DNA of 36,226 nucleotides from DASRFS01 sp035260725. Lineage in GTDB: Bacteria > Patescibacteriota > Microgenomatia > Levybacterales > UBA12049. Both the position numbers and the translations under genes were made by a program. Every line of letters starts with the position of its first letter. Within the stretch, counting starts at the first letter, position 1. Shown piece by piece: positions 21,052 to 28,975 of the stretch. The stretch covers positions 1-36,226 of the forward strand of contig DATFUR010000010.1 of NCBI GenBank assembly GCA_035260725.1, in the 5' to 3' direction. Below the pieces are notes generated by a model, which did no database searches, was not told where the DNA came from, and saw nothing but the letters and a program-made list of their open reading frames with translations.

Positions 21052-22190
21052 AGTGCAAGAAGAATAATAGCACCAATTATTGTAGATATTATTCCCAGCG
21101 CCCCAACAGATAGAAATTTATCACCCGGACCCGTCGGAGCCAAAGTTGGTTTAGGAATTGGAGTTGCAATTGGCGTCGCAAACACGACGGGTGTTGCAGA
21201 TGGGGTCGCCGAACGGGCTACGGTAACGGTTTGAGTAGTAGTGGACGCTCCGCCTGTTGCGGCGTTTACTGTTATTGTTTGAGTGCACGAACCATTGCTT
21301 ACTCCACTTTGGTTATCGGTTAGTATTGCCTTTGCGGTAAAAGTTCCCGGATTATTGTATTGGTGCGATGATTGGACATTCACCGAAGCAGTTCCAATTC
21401 CTCCTCCTGTTGTAACGTCAGTTGTCCCTCCGTCTCCAAATTGGAAAGTAACTTTACTAATGGTGCCGTCCGGATCGTTTCCCACTGCGGTAAAAGTAAG
21501 AGCATAAGGAGCAGTCCCTGTGGCAGAACGGTCAATTACTAAACTGGTGCAGACAGGAACTTTATTTGAAGATGTAGTCCCAGCTCCAGCCGGAACGGTA
21601 CTCGCTGGAGGAGAAGCAGCTAGACTTCCTGTGATTGTTATATTCGCAGGTTGCGAGCTTGCCAAAACATTTTCGTTAAACTGGTCGGCTGTTCCAATCG
21701 ATAAAACTTGTGTTTGTGGATCAGGCTCGTACTTTATTATAGAAGGAGTTGTTCCTGTTGAGTCCAAAGCTTTGAAGGTAACAGTTGCAACTTTTTGGAG
21801 AGTAGAAATTGCATTTAGTGGATTTGATCCTACCGAAAGCGTAACGTCAATGCTATTTGAAGTATACGTAGGTCCCTGAAGTGGAGCACCCGAAAAGATT
21901 GAGCTATTTGGTACAAGCCCTGCACCGGCAGTGGAGACTTTTGTTGAGTCATAAGTTATTTTTAATTTTACAAAAGAAACCTGGTTAGTTCCGGGATTTA
22001 TCATTACGTCTTCGGAAAACTGCTGGCCTGCGGTTGTGGATACGGTAGCCGGCGTAAAGGACAAGACTGCAGAAGGAGCGGCACCCACTTTTAGCTTTTG
22101 CTGCTGCCCAACCAAATAGACTGTGAGGGGGATCACAATTAGGAGTACAACAATAAATCCAAGCAGCAATAATTTCTTGCCGGACAGCAT
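21048..22190 (-). CDS. Surface protein: cohesin-like and PKD domains with LAPTG tail
   Basis: A 380-residue exported protein. A signal anchor (about 6-28) is followed by a cohesin-like domain (about 40-185, with VSTTAGQQFSEDVMINPGTN and FVKLKITYDSTKV), a Thr/Ala/Pro spacer, then a PKD domain (about 215-308) with the FQFGDGGT and HQYNNPGTFTAKAILTD signatures. A second Ser/Thr/Pro linker leads to PTLAPTG (348-354), eleven mostly small residues and a final hydrophobic helix ending LLAL, with no basic tail. PKD and cohesin folds mediate protein or glycan contacts outside the cell. It has its own strong promoter and faces the groESL operon divergently. Confidence 0.82.
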   Translation of the reverse strand: MLSGKKLLLLGFIVVLLIVIPLTVYLVGQQQKLKVGAAPSAVLSFTPATVSTTAGQQFSEDVMINPGTNQVSFVKLKITYDSTKVSTAGAGLVPNSSIFSGAPLQGPTYTSNSIDVTLSVGSNPLNAISTLQKVATVTFKALDSTGTTPSIIKYEPDPQTQVLSIGTADQFNENVLASSQPANITITGSLAASPPASTVPAGAGTTSSNKVPVCTSLVIDRSATGTAPYALTFTAVGNDPDGTISKVTFQFGDGGTTDVTTGGGIGTASVNVQSSHQYNNPGTFTAKAILTDNQSGVSNGSCTQTITVNAATGGASTTTQTVTVARSATPSATPVVFATPIATPIPKPTLAPTGPGDKFLSVGALGIISTIIGAIILLAL

Positions 22191-22196
22191 AATTCC

Positions 22197-22225
22197 ATCG
22201 TATAGAAACCTAAGTTGGGTGTCAA
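22197..22225 (-). promoter_or_regulatory. Promoter of the cohesin/PKD surface protein
   Basis: Minus-strand TTGACA (22225-22220), 17-base spacer, TACGAT (22202-22197), six bases to the ATG at 22190. Predicted leaderless. Confidence 0.65.
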
Positions 22226-22251
22226 GTTAAAGCTTCTTACAAAACTAAGTA

Positions 22252-22280
22252 TTGATATTACACACATTTTTTGGTATAAA
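22252..22280 (+). promoter_or_regulatory. groESL promoter
   Basis: TTGATA (22252-22257), 17-base spacer ending in TGG, TATAAA (22275-22280). A vegetative-type promoter with an extended -10; regulation would come from the CIRCE-like dyad right after it. Transcription should start near 22287, giving a leader of about 78 nt. Confidence 0.7.
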
Positions 22281-22282
22281 TT

Positions 22283-22309
22283 CTAGCAGTCACTTTAAAA
22301 GAGTGATAC
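22283..22309. promoter_or_regulatory. CIRCE-like HrcA operator of groESL
   Basis: CTAGCAGTC (22283-22291), nine bases, GAGTGATAC (22301-22309). Against the CIRCE consensus TTAGCACTC-N9-GAGTGCTAA this is 7/9 plus 7/9 with the exact spacer. It covers the predicted transcription start, the usual place for HrcA repression, and hrcA itself begins at 36114. Confidence 0.7.
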
Positions 22310-22355
22310 CCGCCTGCATTGCCTGAGGCAAAAGCCGATGGCGGGCAGGTTTTTT
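22309..22355 (+). other. GC-rich hairpin with U-run in the groES leader
   Basis: CCCGCC (22309-22314) pairs with GGCGGG (22340-22345) around an inner TTGCC-tga-GGCAA hairpin (22319-22331). Alternatively CCTGC (22313-22317) pairs with GCAGG (22345-22349) directly before six T residues (22350-22355), the shape of an intrinsic terminator. It lies between the operator and the groES start. Its GC content differs sharply from its surroundings, so it may be an inserted repeat; an attenuator role is possible. Confidence 0.45.
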
Positions 22356-22364
22356 AAAGCTATA

Positions 22365-22670
22365 ATGACAAAAAATACAGATATTAACATTAAACCTCTC
22401 TTCGACGGAGTTCTTATTAGGCCTCTTGAGGCCCAGGAGCGCACAGCCTCGGGCATAATTCTTCCGGATTCAGCAAAAGAAAAACCGCAAGTAGGTCTGG
22501 TTATGGCCGTGGGAGAGGGTCGAGTAAATCCGGAGGGCAAAGTTATTCCTGTTAAAGTAAAGGTAGGAGAAAAAGTAATGTACAAGAAATGGGGCGGAAA
22601 CGAAGTAAAAGTCGGAAACGAAGAATGGACAATTGTCGAAGAAAAAGACATTTTGGCAATTGTAAAATAA
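22365..22670 (+). CDS. groES: Co-chaperonin GroES
   Basis: A 101-residue GroES. IKPLFDGVLIRPLEAQERTA (from about residue 9) is the conserved strand leading into the mobile loop; TASGIILPDSAKEKPQVG (26-43) is that loop with its hydrophobic tripeptide for GroEL binding; VMYKKWGGNEVKV and ILAIVK end the barrel. It caps the GroEL ring during folding. The ATG at 22365 is preferred to 22338, which lies within the leader hairpin and would add nine residues not seen in the family. Two bases separate it from groEL. Confidence 0.95.
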   Translation: MTKNTDINIKPLFDGVLIRPLEAQERTASGIILPDSAKEKPQVGLVMAVGEGRVNPEGKVIPVKVKVGEKVMYKKWGGNEVKVGNEEWTIVEEKDILAIVK

Positions 22671-22671
22671 T

Positions 22672-24300
22672 ATGGCAAAACAAATTAAATACGGAAAAGA
22701 AGCAAGACAGTCATTAGTTAGCGGAGTAAATAAACTGGCTGATGCGGTTGTAACGACTTTGGGTCCAAAAGGAAGAAACGTTGCAATCGACCGCAAATGG
22801 GGAGCACCGAACGTAATCCACGACGGAGTCTCCGTTGCAAAGGAGATCGATTTAGAAGATCCCTTTGAAAATATGGGAGCCCAGCTTGTCAAAGAAGCAG
22901 CCTCAAAAACAAATGACGTTGCCGGAGACGGAACAACCACAGCAACACTTCTTGCTCAATCGATTATAAATAAAGGCGTTGCTTTGGTAGATGCAGGGTC
23001 AAATCCTATGGTTTTGAAAACCGGAATCGAAAAAGCAGTGGAAGCCGTTGTAGCAGAAATTAAAAGCATGGCTGTAAAAATTCAAGAAGGAGACGTTGCT
23101 AAGGTGGCAACCATTTCCGCTCAAGATGAAAAGATAGGAGCCTTAATTGCAGAAGCTCTTCAGAAAGTTGGTAAAGACGGAGTAATAACTGTCGAAGAAG
23201 GAAAAGGGTTGGAACTTTCTATAGATTATAAAGAAGGAATGGAATTCGATAAAGGTTACGCTTCTGCCTACTTCGTCACCAATCCCGAGAAAATGGAAGC
23301 AGAAATAGAAGATCCGTATATTTTAATAACCGATAAAAAGGTTTCCAGCATTGCGGAAATAGTTCCATTTATAGAAAACTTGGTTAAAGTTTCAAAAAAT
23401 CTGGTTATTATTGCAGACGAAATAGAAGGAGAGGCCTTGGCATTATTGGTTGTTAATAAATTAAAAGGTACATTTAACTCTTTGGCAATTAAAGCTCCCG
23501 GTTTTGGAGACAGACGAAAAGAAATGCTCGAAGACATTGCAATTCTAACAGGGGGAGTAGTAATCTCCGAAGACACCGGAAGAAAATTCGAGAGTGTCAC
23601 AATCGAGGATTGCGGAAGAGCGGATAAGGTTTGGGCCGACAAAGAATCGTCCCGAATAATCGGTGGAAAAGGAAATAAGACGCAAATCCAGGCGAGAATT
23701 GCCCAAATTAAAAGAGGAATAGAAGCCGCAACCTCCGATTTTGATAAAGAAAAACTTCAGGAAAGACTGGCAAAACTTGCAGGAGGAGTTGCCATTATAA
23801 ATGTGGGCGCCGCAACCGAGATTGAAATGAAGGATAAGAAAGAAAGAGTAAACGATGCCGTAGCAGCAACAAAAGCGGCGTTGGAAGAGGGAATTGTTCC
23901 GGGAGGAGGAGTTACTCTTTTAAGATCTCGAAGAGTTTTGGAAAAATTAAAAGCAAAGACCGAGATTGACGACGAAAAAGCAGGAATCGAAATAATTTAT
24001 GATTCTTTGTCAGAGCCGTTAAAGAGAATTGCCAAAAACGCCGGAGAAAACGAAAATTTAGTTTTGAAAAAAATTGAAGAAATGACGGAGATTGATGATT
24101 ACGGTTTTGATGTTATGACCGGACAATATAAATCAATGATTAAATTAGGAATTATTGACCCTGTTAAAGTTTCTAGATCTGTTGTGCAAAATGCGGCATC
24201 GGTCGGAATGATGGTTCTCACAACCGAAGCTTTGGTAACGGATATTCCGGAGAAAAAGGAACCTGTCCCGGGAATGCCTCCGGGCGGCATGGACTACTAA
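22672..24300 (+). CDS. groEL: Chaperonin GroEL
   Basis: A 542-residue 60 kDa chaperonin. VTTLGPKGRNVAIDRKWGAP near residue 25, VAGDGTTTATLLAQSI with the catalytic Asp region, and the KERVNDAVAATKAALEEGIV-PGGG segment in the second equatorial half are all standard. The C-terminus ends GMPPGGMDY, a short form of the GGM tail. It forms the double-ring ATP-driven folding chamber with GroES and is translated from the same CIRCE-controlled mRNA. No deletion or odd residue noticed. Confidence 0.97.
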   Translation: MAKQIKYGKEARQSLVSGVNKLADAVVTTLGPKGRNVAIDRKWGAPNVIHDGVSVAKEIDLEDPFENMGAQLVKEAASKTNDVAGDGTTTATLLAQSIINKGVALVDAGSNPMVLKTGIEKAVEAVVAEIKSMAVKIQEGDVAKVATISAQDEKIGALIAEALQKVGKDGVITVEEGKGLELSIDYKEGMEFDKGYASAYFVTNPEKMEAEIEDPYILITDKKVSSIAEIVPFIENLVKVSKNLVIIADEIEGEALALLVVNKLKGTFNSLAIKAPGFGDRRKEMLEDIAILTGGVVISEDTGRKFESVTIEDCGRADKVWADKESSRIIGGKGNKTQIQARIAQIKRGIEAATSDFDKEKLQERLAKLAGGVAIINVGAATEIEMKDKKERVNDAVAATKAALEEGIVPGGGVTLLRSRRVLEKLKAKTEIDDEKAGIEIIYDSLSEPLKRIAKNAGENENLVLKKIEEMTEIDDYGFDVMTGQYKSMIKLGIIDPVKVSRSVVQNAASVGMMVLTTEALVTDIPEKKEPVPGMPPGGMDY

Positions 24301-24322
24301 TTGTAAATTAGCCTCAATTTTT
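24297..24322 (+). terminator. Weak hairpin terminator after groEL
   Basis: CTAATT (24297-24302), loop gta, AATTAG (24306-24311), then a T stretch (24318-24322). The stem is AT-only, so termination would be partial. Confidence 0.35.
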
Positions 24323-24329
24323 GTATCAT
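24301..24329 (+). promoter_or_regulatory. Promoter of the PEGA/SH3 protein
   Basis: TTGTAA (24301-24306), 17-base spacer, TATCAT (24324-24329), eight bases to the ATG at 24338; overlaps the groEL hairpin. Confidence 0.45.
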
Positions 24330-24337
24330 TAGACTCT

Positions 24338-25171
24338 ATGAAAAGGGTTTTTGCTTTCACTCTTCTTGCCTTGGCAACAATAATCGCATTTGGAATAACA
24401 GTTTTCTTATACACCAAAAATTTAGGAAAAGGAGCATTGCAGATAACAAGTGAGCCCAATAGCAAAGTTTATCTGGACGGAAAATTAATTGGTCAAACCC
24501 CTCTTTGCAAATGTGAAGCACAGGACATGATTGACGAGGGAACCTATACGGTGAAACTCGTTACAACAGAGGGTAATTTTCCTGCCTTTGAGCAGAAGAT
24601 TCCAATTAATCCCAAGGTGCTGACGGTAGTTGACAGAACATTTGCGGATAATTCGGGGTCATCGGCCTCCGTTATAAGTTTGTCCAAGCTTGCGGGCAAG
24701 AACGATATTGCTCTTATGGTTATTTCATTTCCCGATAAGGCAAGGGTAATACTTGATGGAGCCGAAATGGGCCAATCGCCTATTTCTATAACGAGTATTA
24801 CCGAATCCGACCACGAACTTAAACTCACAAAGGAAGGTTACAAAGATAAAATAGTCAAAATAAGGACCATAAAAGGATATAAACTTGAATCGGTTCTTTT
24901 CCTTGCGGCAAATCTCACGCAAGCCGGTGCCAATGCAACTGCTTCTGCGTCTGTTAGCGTACCTTCTATTTCCAAAGTTTTAATATTAGACACTCCGACA
25001 GGGTTTCTAAGAGTAAGAAGCGAACCGTCTTTAGCAGGGTCAATAATAGGTCAAGCTTTGCCGGGAGAAAAATATGATTTGCTTGCGGAACAAAACGGTT
25101 GGTTTAAGATAAGACTCTCAAGTGGAAAAGAAGGTTGGGTCAGCAGTCAATACTCTCAAAAACAACCTTAA
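24338..25171 (+). CDS. Membrane-anchored PEGA and SH3b domain protein
   Basis: A 277-residue exported protein with an N-terminal helix (about 4-27). Two PEGA domains follow: one with LQITSEPNSKVYLDGKLIGQ-TPL (about 34-80) and one with VISFPDKARVILDGAEMGQSP (about 127-170). A bacterial SH3 domain closes the protein (about 218-272, with FLRVRSEPSLAGSIIGQALP, then WFKIRL and GWVSSQY). PEGA repeats occur in surface-layer-type and envelope proteins and SH3b domains bind peptidoglycan or its peptides, so a wall-associated envelope protein is likely. No catalytic motif is seen. It converges with the prenyltransferase gene, overlapping by four bases. Confidence 0.85.
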   Translation: MKRVFAFTLLALATIIAFGITVFLYTKNLGKGALQITSEPNSKVYLDGKLIGQTPLCKCEAQDMIDEGTYTVKLVTTEGNFPAFEQKIPINPKVLTVVDRTFADNSGSSASVISLSKLAGKNDIALMVISFPDKARVILDGAEMGQSPISITSITESDHELKLTKEGYKDKIVKIRTIKGYKLESVLFLAANLTQAGANATASASVSVPSISKVLILDTPTGFLRVRSEPSLAGSIIGQALPGEKYDLLAEQNGWFKIRLSSGKEGWVSSQYSQKQP

Positions 25172-26109
25172 CCTATTACGTAGATTATTATAATAACCAA
25201 TAAAAGCCAGACTAAAACTGTTATAAGAAGGGGTTTATCGGAAAGAAGAACTTTCTCCGGACTTTCTCCCTCATGTTTTTCGTAAATATCCTGAAGATAT
25301 CTCATTAGGCCGTAAACAACCGGAAGAATTGTTATCATAAGCCATTTTCGCTGAAAAAATGTTGGCAAAAATTCCGGAAGAAGAACTCCCAAAGAGATAT
25401 TAAGTCCCTTTGGATTTTCCAAAAAAGTAAAGAGAGAGTAGGTTATAAAAGTTGAGGTTGCAAATATAGACGCATAAACGTCCAGAAGTCTTTCCGAATA
25501 ATGAGACAAAGATTTTCGCGTTGCGGCGATACTTACTCCTTGAATTCTTGAGACAAGAGTCAATTCGGATCTTCTTTTCCCAATAGCTAGGAAAAGAGAA
25601 ATAGAAATTGTTGTGAGGAGAAGCCAAACAGATAAATGAAAACCACTTGCAAATTCCCCCGCATAAACTCTTAAAATATATCCTGCCGCAATTGCCAATA
25701 TGTCAACAACAGCTAGAGTTTTTAAAGAAGTGGAGTAGAAAAATTGAATCGCCAGATAAACTAGACAAACTAAGAAAAAAGCCGGTGTGACCATCGTACT
25801 TAAGAAAAGAGAAATAAAGATAAGAAGCACCGAAATTACGATCCCCACTCTTACGGGAATGTCGCCGTGTGCAAACGGTCTTAGTTTTTTGAAAGGATGT
25901 TTTTTATCTTTATCCAAATCAAAAACGTCATTTATTATGTAAGTCGCAGAAGAAAGAATGCAAAAAACTATGAACCCTAAAAAGACTTTTGGAAAAACAT
26001 GGGGATTGAATAACTCGCCTGCAAAAAGTACGGAGGCAAAAATAGCAAAATTTTTAATCCATTGCCTTGGTCTAAGTAACCTAACTGTATTATAGATTAA
26101 CTTTTCCAT
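25168..26109 (-). CDS. UbiA-family prenyltransferase, decaprenyl-phosphate phosphoribosyltransferase-like
   Basis: A 313-residue, roughly 9-helix UbiA-superfamily enzyme. RPRQWIKNFAIFASVLFAGE near the N-terminus and NDVFDLDKDKKHP (60-72) with the NDxxDxxxD metal motif, then LRPFAHGDI, are the pattern of DPPR synthases such as mycobacterial Rv3806c rather than of quinone enzymes. That family transfers phosphoribose from PRPP to a polyprenyl phosphate, the first step to lipid-linked arabinose or ribose. No DprE1/DprE2 homologue is in the window, so the fate of the product is open. It overlaps the WecA-like gene by 13 bases, last in a six-gene envelope operon. Confidence 0.82.
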   Translation of the reverse strand: MEKLIYNTVRLLRPRQWIKNFAIFASVLFAGELFNPHVFPKVFLGFIVFCILSSATYIINDVFDLDKDKKHPFKKLRPFAHGDIPVRVGIVISVLLIFISLFLSTMVTPAFFLVCLVYLAIQFFYSTSLKTLAVVDILAIAAGYILRVYAGEFASGFHLSVWLLLTTISISLFLAIGKRRSELTLVSRIQGVSIAATRKSLSHYSERLLDVYASIFATSTFITYSLFTFLENPKGLNISLGVLLPEFLPTFFQRKWLMITILPVVYGLMRYLQDIYEKHEGESPEKVLLSDKPLLITVLVWLLLVIIIIYVIG

Positions 26110-27143
26110 TTATTTCTTTTTATTGAATATTGCAAAAAAAGCAAAGCGCCAAAACCTATTATCAAAAGCATTAATATTGCAAAGAGTTTGCCACGGCTGT
26201 CTAGAATTAATGCAAGGGAGCCCAATATAGCAGAAAAAATCCAGTAAAACAATGCAATATATCGTTGGGAAAACCCCATGCTTAAAAGCAAGTGGTGCAA
26301 ATGCTTTTTGTCGTGCCAAAAAGGCGAACGGCCGCTTCGAATTCTTCTAAGCACGGTAAAAATTCCATCCATCATTGGAACTCCCATTACCAAGATTGCT
26401 GTTGCTAGTTTTGCACTTGAGAGGATAGACACAACGCTTAGAAGAAGGTATATCGACGTCGCGCTGTACCCCGGGAAAATTTTTGCCGGGTAAAAATTAA
26501 AGATAAGAAATGCTAAAGAACTTCCCGCTATTATGAAAGAAAGTTTCGCCGCTATAATACTATTTGCATCAATAATCGGAAAACGCAAACTCAAAAATCC
26601 TATTACTATTGCCGATATTGCAACAATTCCGGGCATTTGGCCGTCTACCCCTTTACTCCAATTTAACATGTTCATGGCCCAAACTATCCAGACTATTGCA
26701 ATGACCTGTGGTAAAAACGGGATTTGATTTAGATAGAGAATTCCTCCAAAGGGGTTTGTTATAAAGGTAACTGCGATTCCTGCCGAAACCACGATAAGAG
26801 CCGATATTATATTCATTAGGAAGCGTATATAAGGGGATACATCAAATTTGTCATCTAAGACACCAATTGCCAGGGCAATAAAGCTTCCCAAAAAAAGGCT
26901 TATTGTAACCGGCGTATAAGGCAAGAAAAAAAGACTGGCAATAAAGCATCCTACAAAAATCGGCATTCCTCCTCCTCGGGGAGTAGGTTTTTTATGAATC
27001 ACGGCAGGATGTCTGTGGGTTTTAGGGTCGTCCATTATCTTGAACTTTTTAATAAATTTTATGAAAACTGGAGTAGCAATAACTGTTATTAAAAAAGAAG
27101 TTAAAAAAGGAAATAAAATCGTTGTGTCAATATTAAAAAGCAT
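26097..27143 (-). CDS. WecA/TagO-like polyprenyl-phosphate sugar-1-phosphate transferase
   Basis: A 348-residue membrane enzyme with about 10-11 helices. MDDPKTHRHPAVIHKKPTPR (37-56, then GGG), VLDDKFDVSP (95-104) with the Asp-Asp pair, NMLNWSKGVDGQMPG (158-172) and the HDKKHLHHLLLSMG loop are the signature of the MraY/WecA family, and the HLHH loop places it with WecA/TagO rather than MraY. It moves GlcNAc-1-phosphate or a similar sugar phosphate from a UDP-sugar to undecaprenyl phosphate, starting lipid-linked glycan synthesis. It sits between a small membrane protein and the DPPR-synthase-like gene, one base from the former. Confidence 0.88.
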   Translation of the reverse strand: MLFNIDTTILFPFLTSFLITVIATPVFIKFIKKFKIMDDPKTHRHPAVIHKKPTPRGGGMPIFVGCFIASLFFLPYTPVTISLFLGSFIALAIGVLDDKFDVSPYIRFLMNIISALIVVSAGIAVTFITNPFGGILYLNQIPFLPQVIAIVWIVWAMNMLNWSKGVDGQMPGIVAISAIVIGFLSLRFPIIDANSIIAAKLSFIIAGSSLAFLIFNFYPAKIFPGYSATSIYLLLSVVSILSSAKLATAILVMGVPMMDGIFTVLRRIRSGRSPFWHDKKHLHHLLLSMGFSQRYIALFYWIFSAILGSLALILDSRGKLFAILMLLIIGFGALLFLQYSIKRNKWKS

Positions 27144-27144
27144 A

Positions 27145-27498
27145 TTACAAAATAGTATGAATAGTTCGAATTATAAAAAGTAAAGTTAAGATTGAGATTA
27201 ATAAACTGGTCATGGAAAAAAGTCTGGAGATAAGAGGTATTTTTTTATAAACATAAGTTGCGAATATTAGATTTGCCACAAAAACTAGAAACGCAATTAA
27301 GGGAACAAGAAAAATAAAAATATTTTTAGCAATTCTTTCCTCTCCCCAAGGCATCTGATTAAAAAGCGGTATTAGAGGAGGAAGACTATTGTAGTAAATA
27401 ACTATACATACAAGAGAAACCAGTATTAATGCTCCGGAAAAAATTGATCCTCTAAATAATATTTTATCTTCTTTGACTTCTTTAAAGAATTCGTTCAT
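27145..27498 (-). CDS. Small membrane protein in the envelope operon
   Basis: A 117-residue protein with three to four hydrophobic helices (about 17-37, 58-80, 87-115). The loop after helix 1, YYNSLPPLIPLFNQMPWGEE (35-54), has a proline pattern that recalls DUF1648 membrane proteins, but I cannot confirm that. It overlaps the upstream glycosyltransferase gene by 17 bases and ends one base before the WecA-like gene, so it is clearly part of the operon. A scaffold or flippase-associated role is only a guess. Confidence 0.7.
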   Translation of the reverse strand: MNEFFKEVKEDKILFRGSIFSGALILVSLVCIVIYYNSLPPLIPLFNQMPWGEERIAKNIFIFLVPLIAFLVFVANLIFATYVYKKIPLISRLFSMTSLLISILTLLFIIRTIHTIL

Positions 27499-28975
27499 AA
27501 ATAAGAGTTTTATCTATTATTATTCTTTGAGAATAATTGGAAAGGTTAAAAGGGTAGAAATTCATATAAGGCATTATTATAATAAGCTTGGGTTTTTTAA
27601 AATCGAGATCTTTTGTAGTCTCTTTTATTCCGTCTTTGCTCCCTGTTATGTGGTATGCAACAGTAAATCTTCCGGGTGGTAATTTATTTGTTAGTTTATA
27701 AAGTTGAGCGTTGTTTCCCCAAGTAAATATTGTGTCGCTATCTTTTGTAGTTCCCTTAATGAAAGAAGCAAGCTCATAATCTACCGGCGTTATATTATCG
27801 AAAAACCTCTGGTATTCAGAAACACTTTTGCCACTGGTTATAAAAGATAGAAAATTTCCGTAATAGGTTAAGGGTTTTCCATAAACTCCAAAGTTTTTAG
27901 ATATTAATAATAGAGATAATAAAACAAAGGCAACGCTAATTTTTCTGAACTTTTTTTCTGCAAAAACTAGTCCCAGAAGAATAGAAAAAGATGGAAGTAA
28001 AACCAAAAGATAATGGGTATAAGGCCGTTGAGAGAAAAAAGCATTAAAAAGAGAAAAAGCAAACCATAGCCACACAAAAATTATAGCTTTACTAAAAGAA
28101 TTTCTTTTAGTAAATAAGAATGCAATTAATCCAAAAAGAAGCACTAATTTTAAAATAAGAAGTCCTTGAGGAATTATTAATTTATTGCCATAACCCACAT
28201 ACCCGATATTGGAAAAAAAAGTCGCGTTAATAAACTCCTTAAAGGCACCCTTGGCAATAAAAAATCCCGTTGTTAAAACTCCGGGAATTATAAATCCCAA
28301 AAAGTAAGAGAAAACCTTTTTTACCTCATAAGCTTGGTATCTTTTATTTTTAATATGGGTTAAAAACTTTTCATCTGCGAAAAGCGCGAGGAATATAAAA
28401 AAAGCTGCAAAATCAAACATTGCAACTATCTTAAAAAGAAACGCAAGTCCAAGAAGAATTCCGGAGAAAAAAACAATTAAAATATTTCTATTCTGGGTTT
28501 TAATTGTATCGTTTTCCCTTAGGCTAAGAATAATTAGAGCGGAGGTTAGAATAGGAAGAATCATAAAATTTTCTGCATTGGCAATGTTTCCCTCCAGAAT
28601 TGGCGAACCGAAGAGTAGGGCAAAAAAAGCTGTAGAGTATAGTGCTATTTTTTGGGAAACAAATATTTTTTTGCACAGTTTATAAAAAACAAAAATTGAT
28701 AAAAGACCAAATATCAAAGAAGCTAGTTTCACTCCAAACTGATCCGAGTCAAAAAGCCCATACACCATATACAAAAGAGGTGGTTTATTGTCCCAAATAC
28801 CTTGGTACAGTAATCTGCCATTTTTTATGGCGAGAGCTACTGCTTGGTACACTCCTTCGTCGCCGTACCAATAAGGTTCAAATAGGGAAGGAAATCGAAG
28901 AATAAAAAAAACGCCGCAAATTGCGAATAAATACCAAAAGCCTATACTTTTTTCAAGTCTTCCCAAGACTTTCAT
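27482..28975 (-). CDS. GT39/GT83 (ArnT-like) membrane glycosyltransferase
   Basis: A 497-residue GT-C enzyme with about 10-12 helices in the first 380 residues and a soluble C-terminal domain. YWYGDEGVYQ (35-44) holds the Asp39-Glu40 pair of the first outside loop and WDNKPPLLYM (61-70) is the second signature, both as in ArnT and PMT_2 proteins. These enzymes use polyprenyl-phosphate sugars on the outer face of the membrane. The C-terminal part (about 385-497) has DYELASFIKGTTKDSDTIFT and NNAQLYKLT, probably an acceptor-recognition domain. It overlaps the upstream GT2 gene by four bases. Confidence 0.85.
   Translation of the reverse strand: MKVLGRLEKSIGFWYLFAICGVFFILRFPSLFEPYWYGDEGVYQAVALAIKNGRLLYQGIWDNKPPLLYMVYGLFDSDQFGVKLASLIFGLLSIFVFYKLCKKIFVSQKIALYSTAFFALLFGSPILEGNIANAENFMILPILTSALIILSLRENDTIKTQNRNILIVFFSGILLGLAFLFKIVAMFDFAAFFIFLALFADEKFLTHIKNKRYQAYEVKKVFSYFLGFIIPGVLTTGFFIAKGAFKEFINATFFSNIGYVGYGNKLIIPQGLLILKLVLLFGLIAFLFTKRNSFSKAIIFVWLWFAFSLFNAFFSQRPYTHYLLVLLPSFSILLGLVFAEKKFRKISVAFVLLSLLLISKNFGVYGKPLTYYGNFLSFITSGKSVSEYQRFFDNITPVDYELASFIKGTTKDSDTIFTWGNNAQLYKLTNKLPPGRFTVAYHITGSKDGIKETTKDLDFKKPKLIIIMPYMNFYPFNLSNYSQRIIIDKTLIYERIL

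Noticed and set aside
22338..22364. Earlier ATG for groES
   Set aside because: It lies in the GC-rich leader hairpin and would add MAGRFFKAI, which is not part of the family; the ATG at 22365 fits homologues.
22295..22940. Minus-strand frames opposite groES and groEL
   Set aside because: They are shadows of strongly conserved chaperonin genes, without promoter or start signal, and their composition matches antisense codons.
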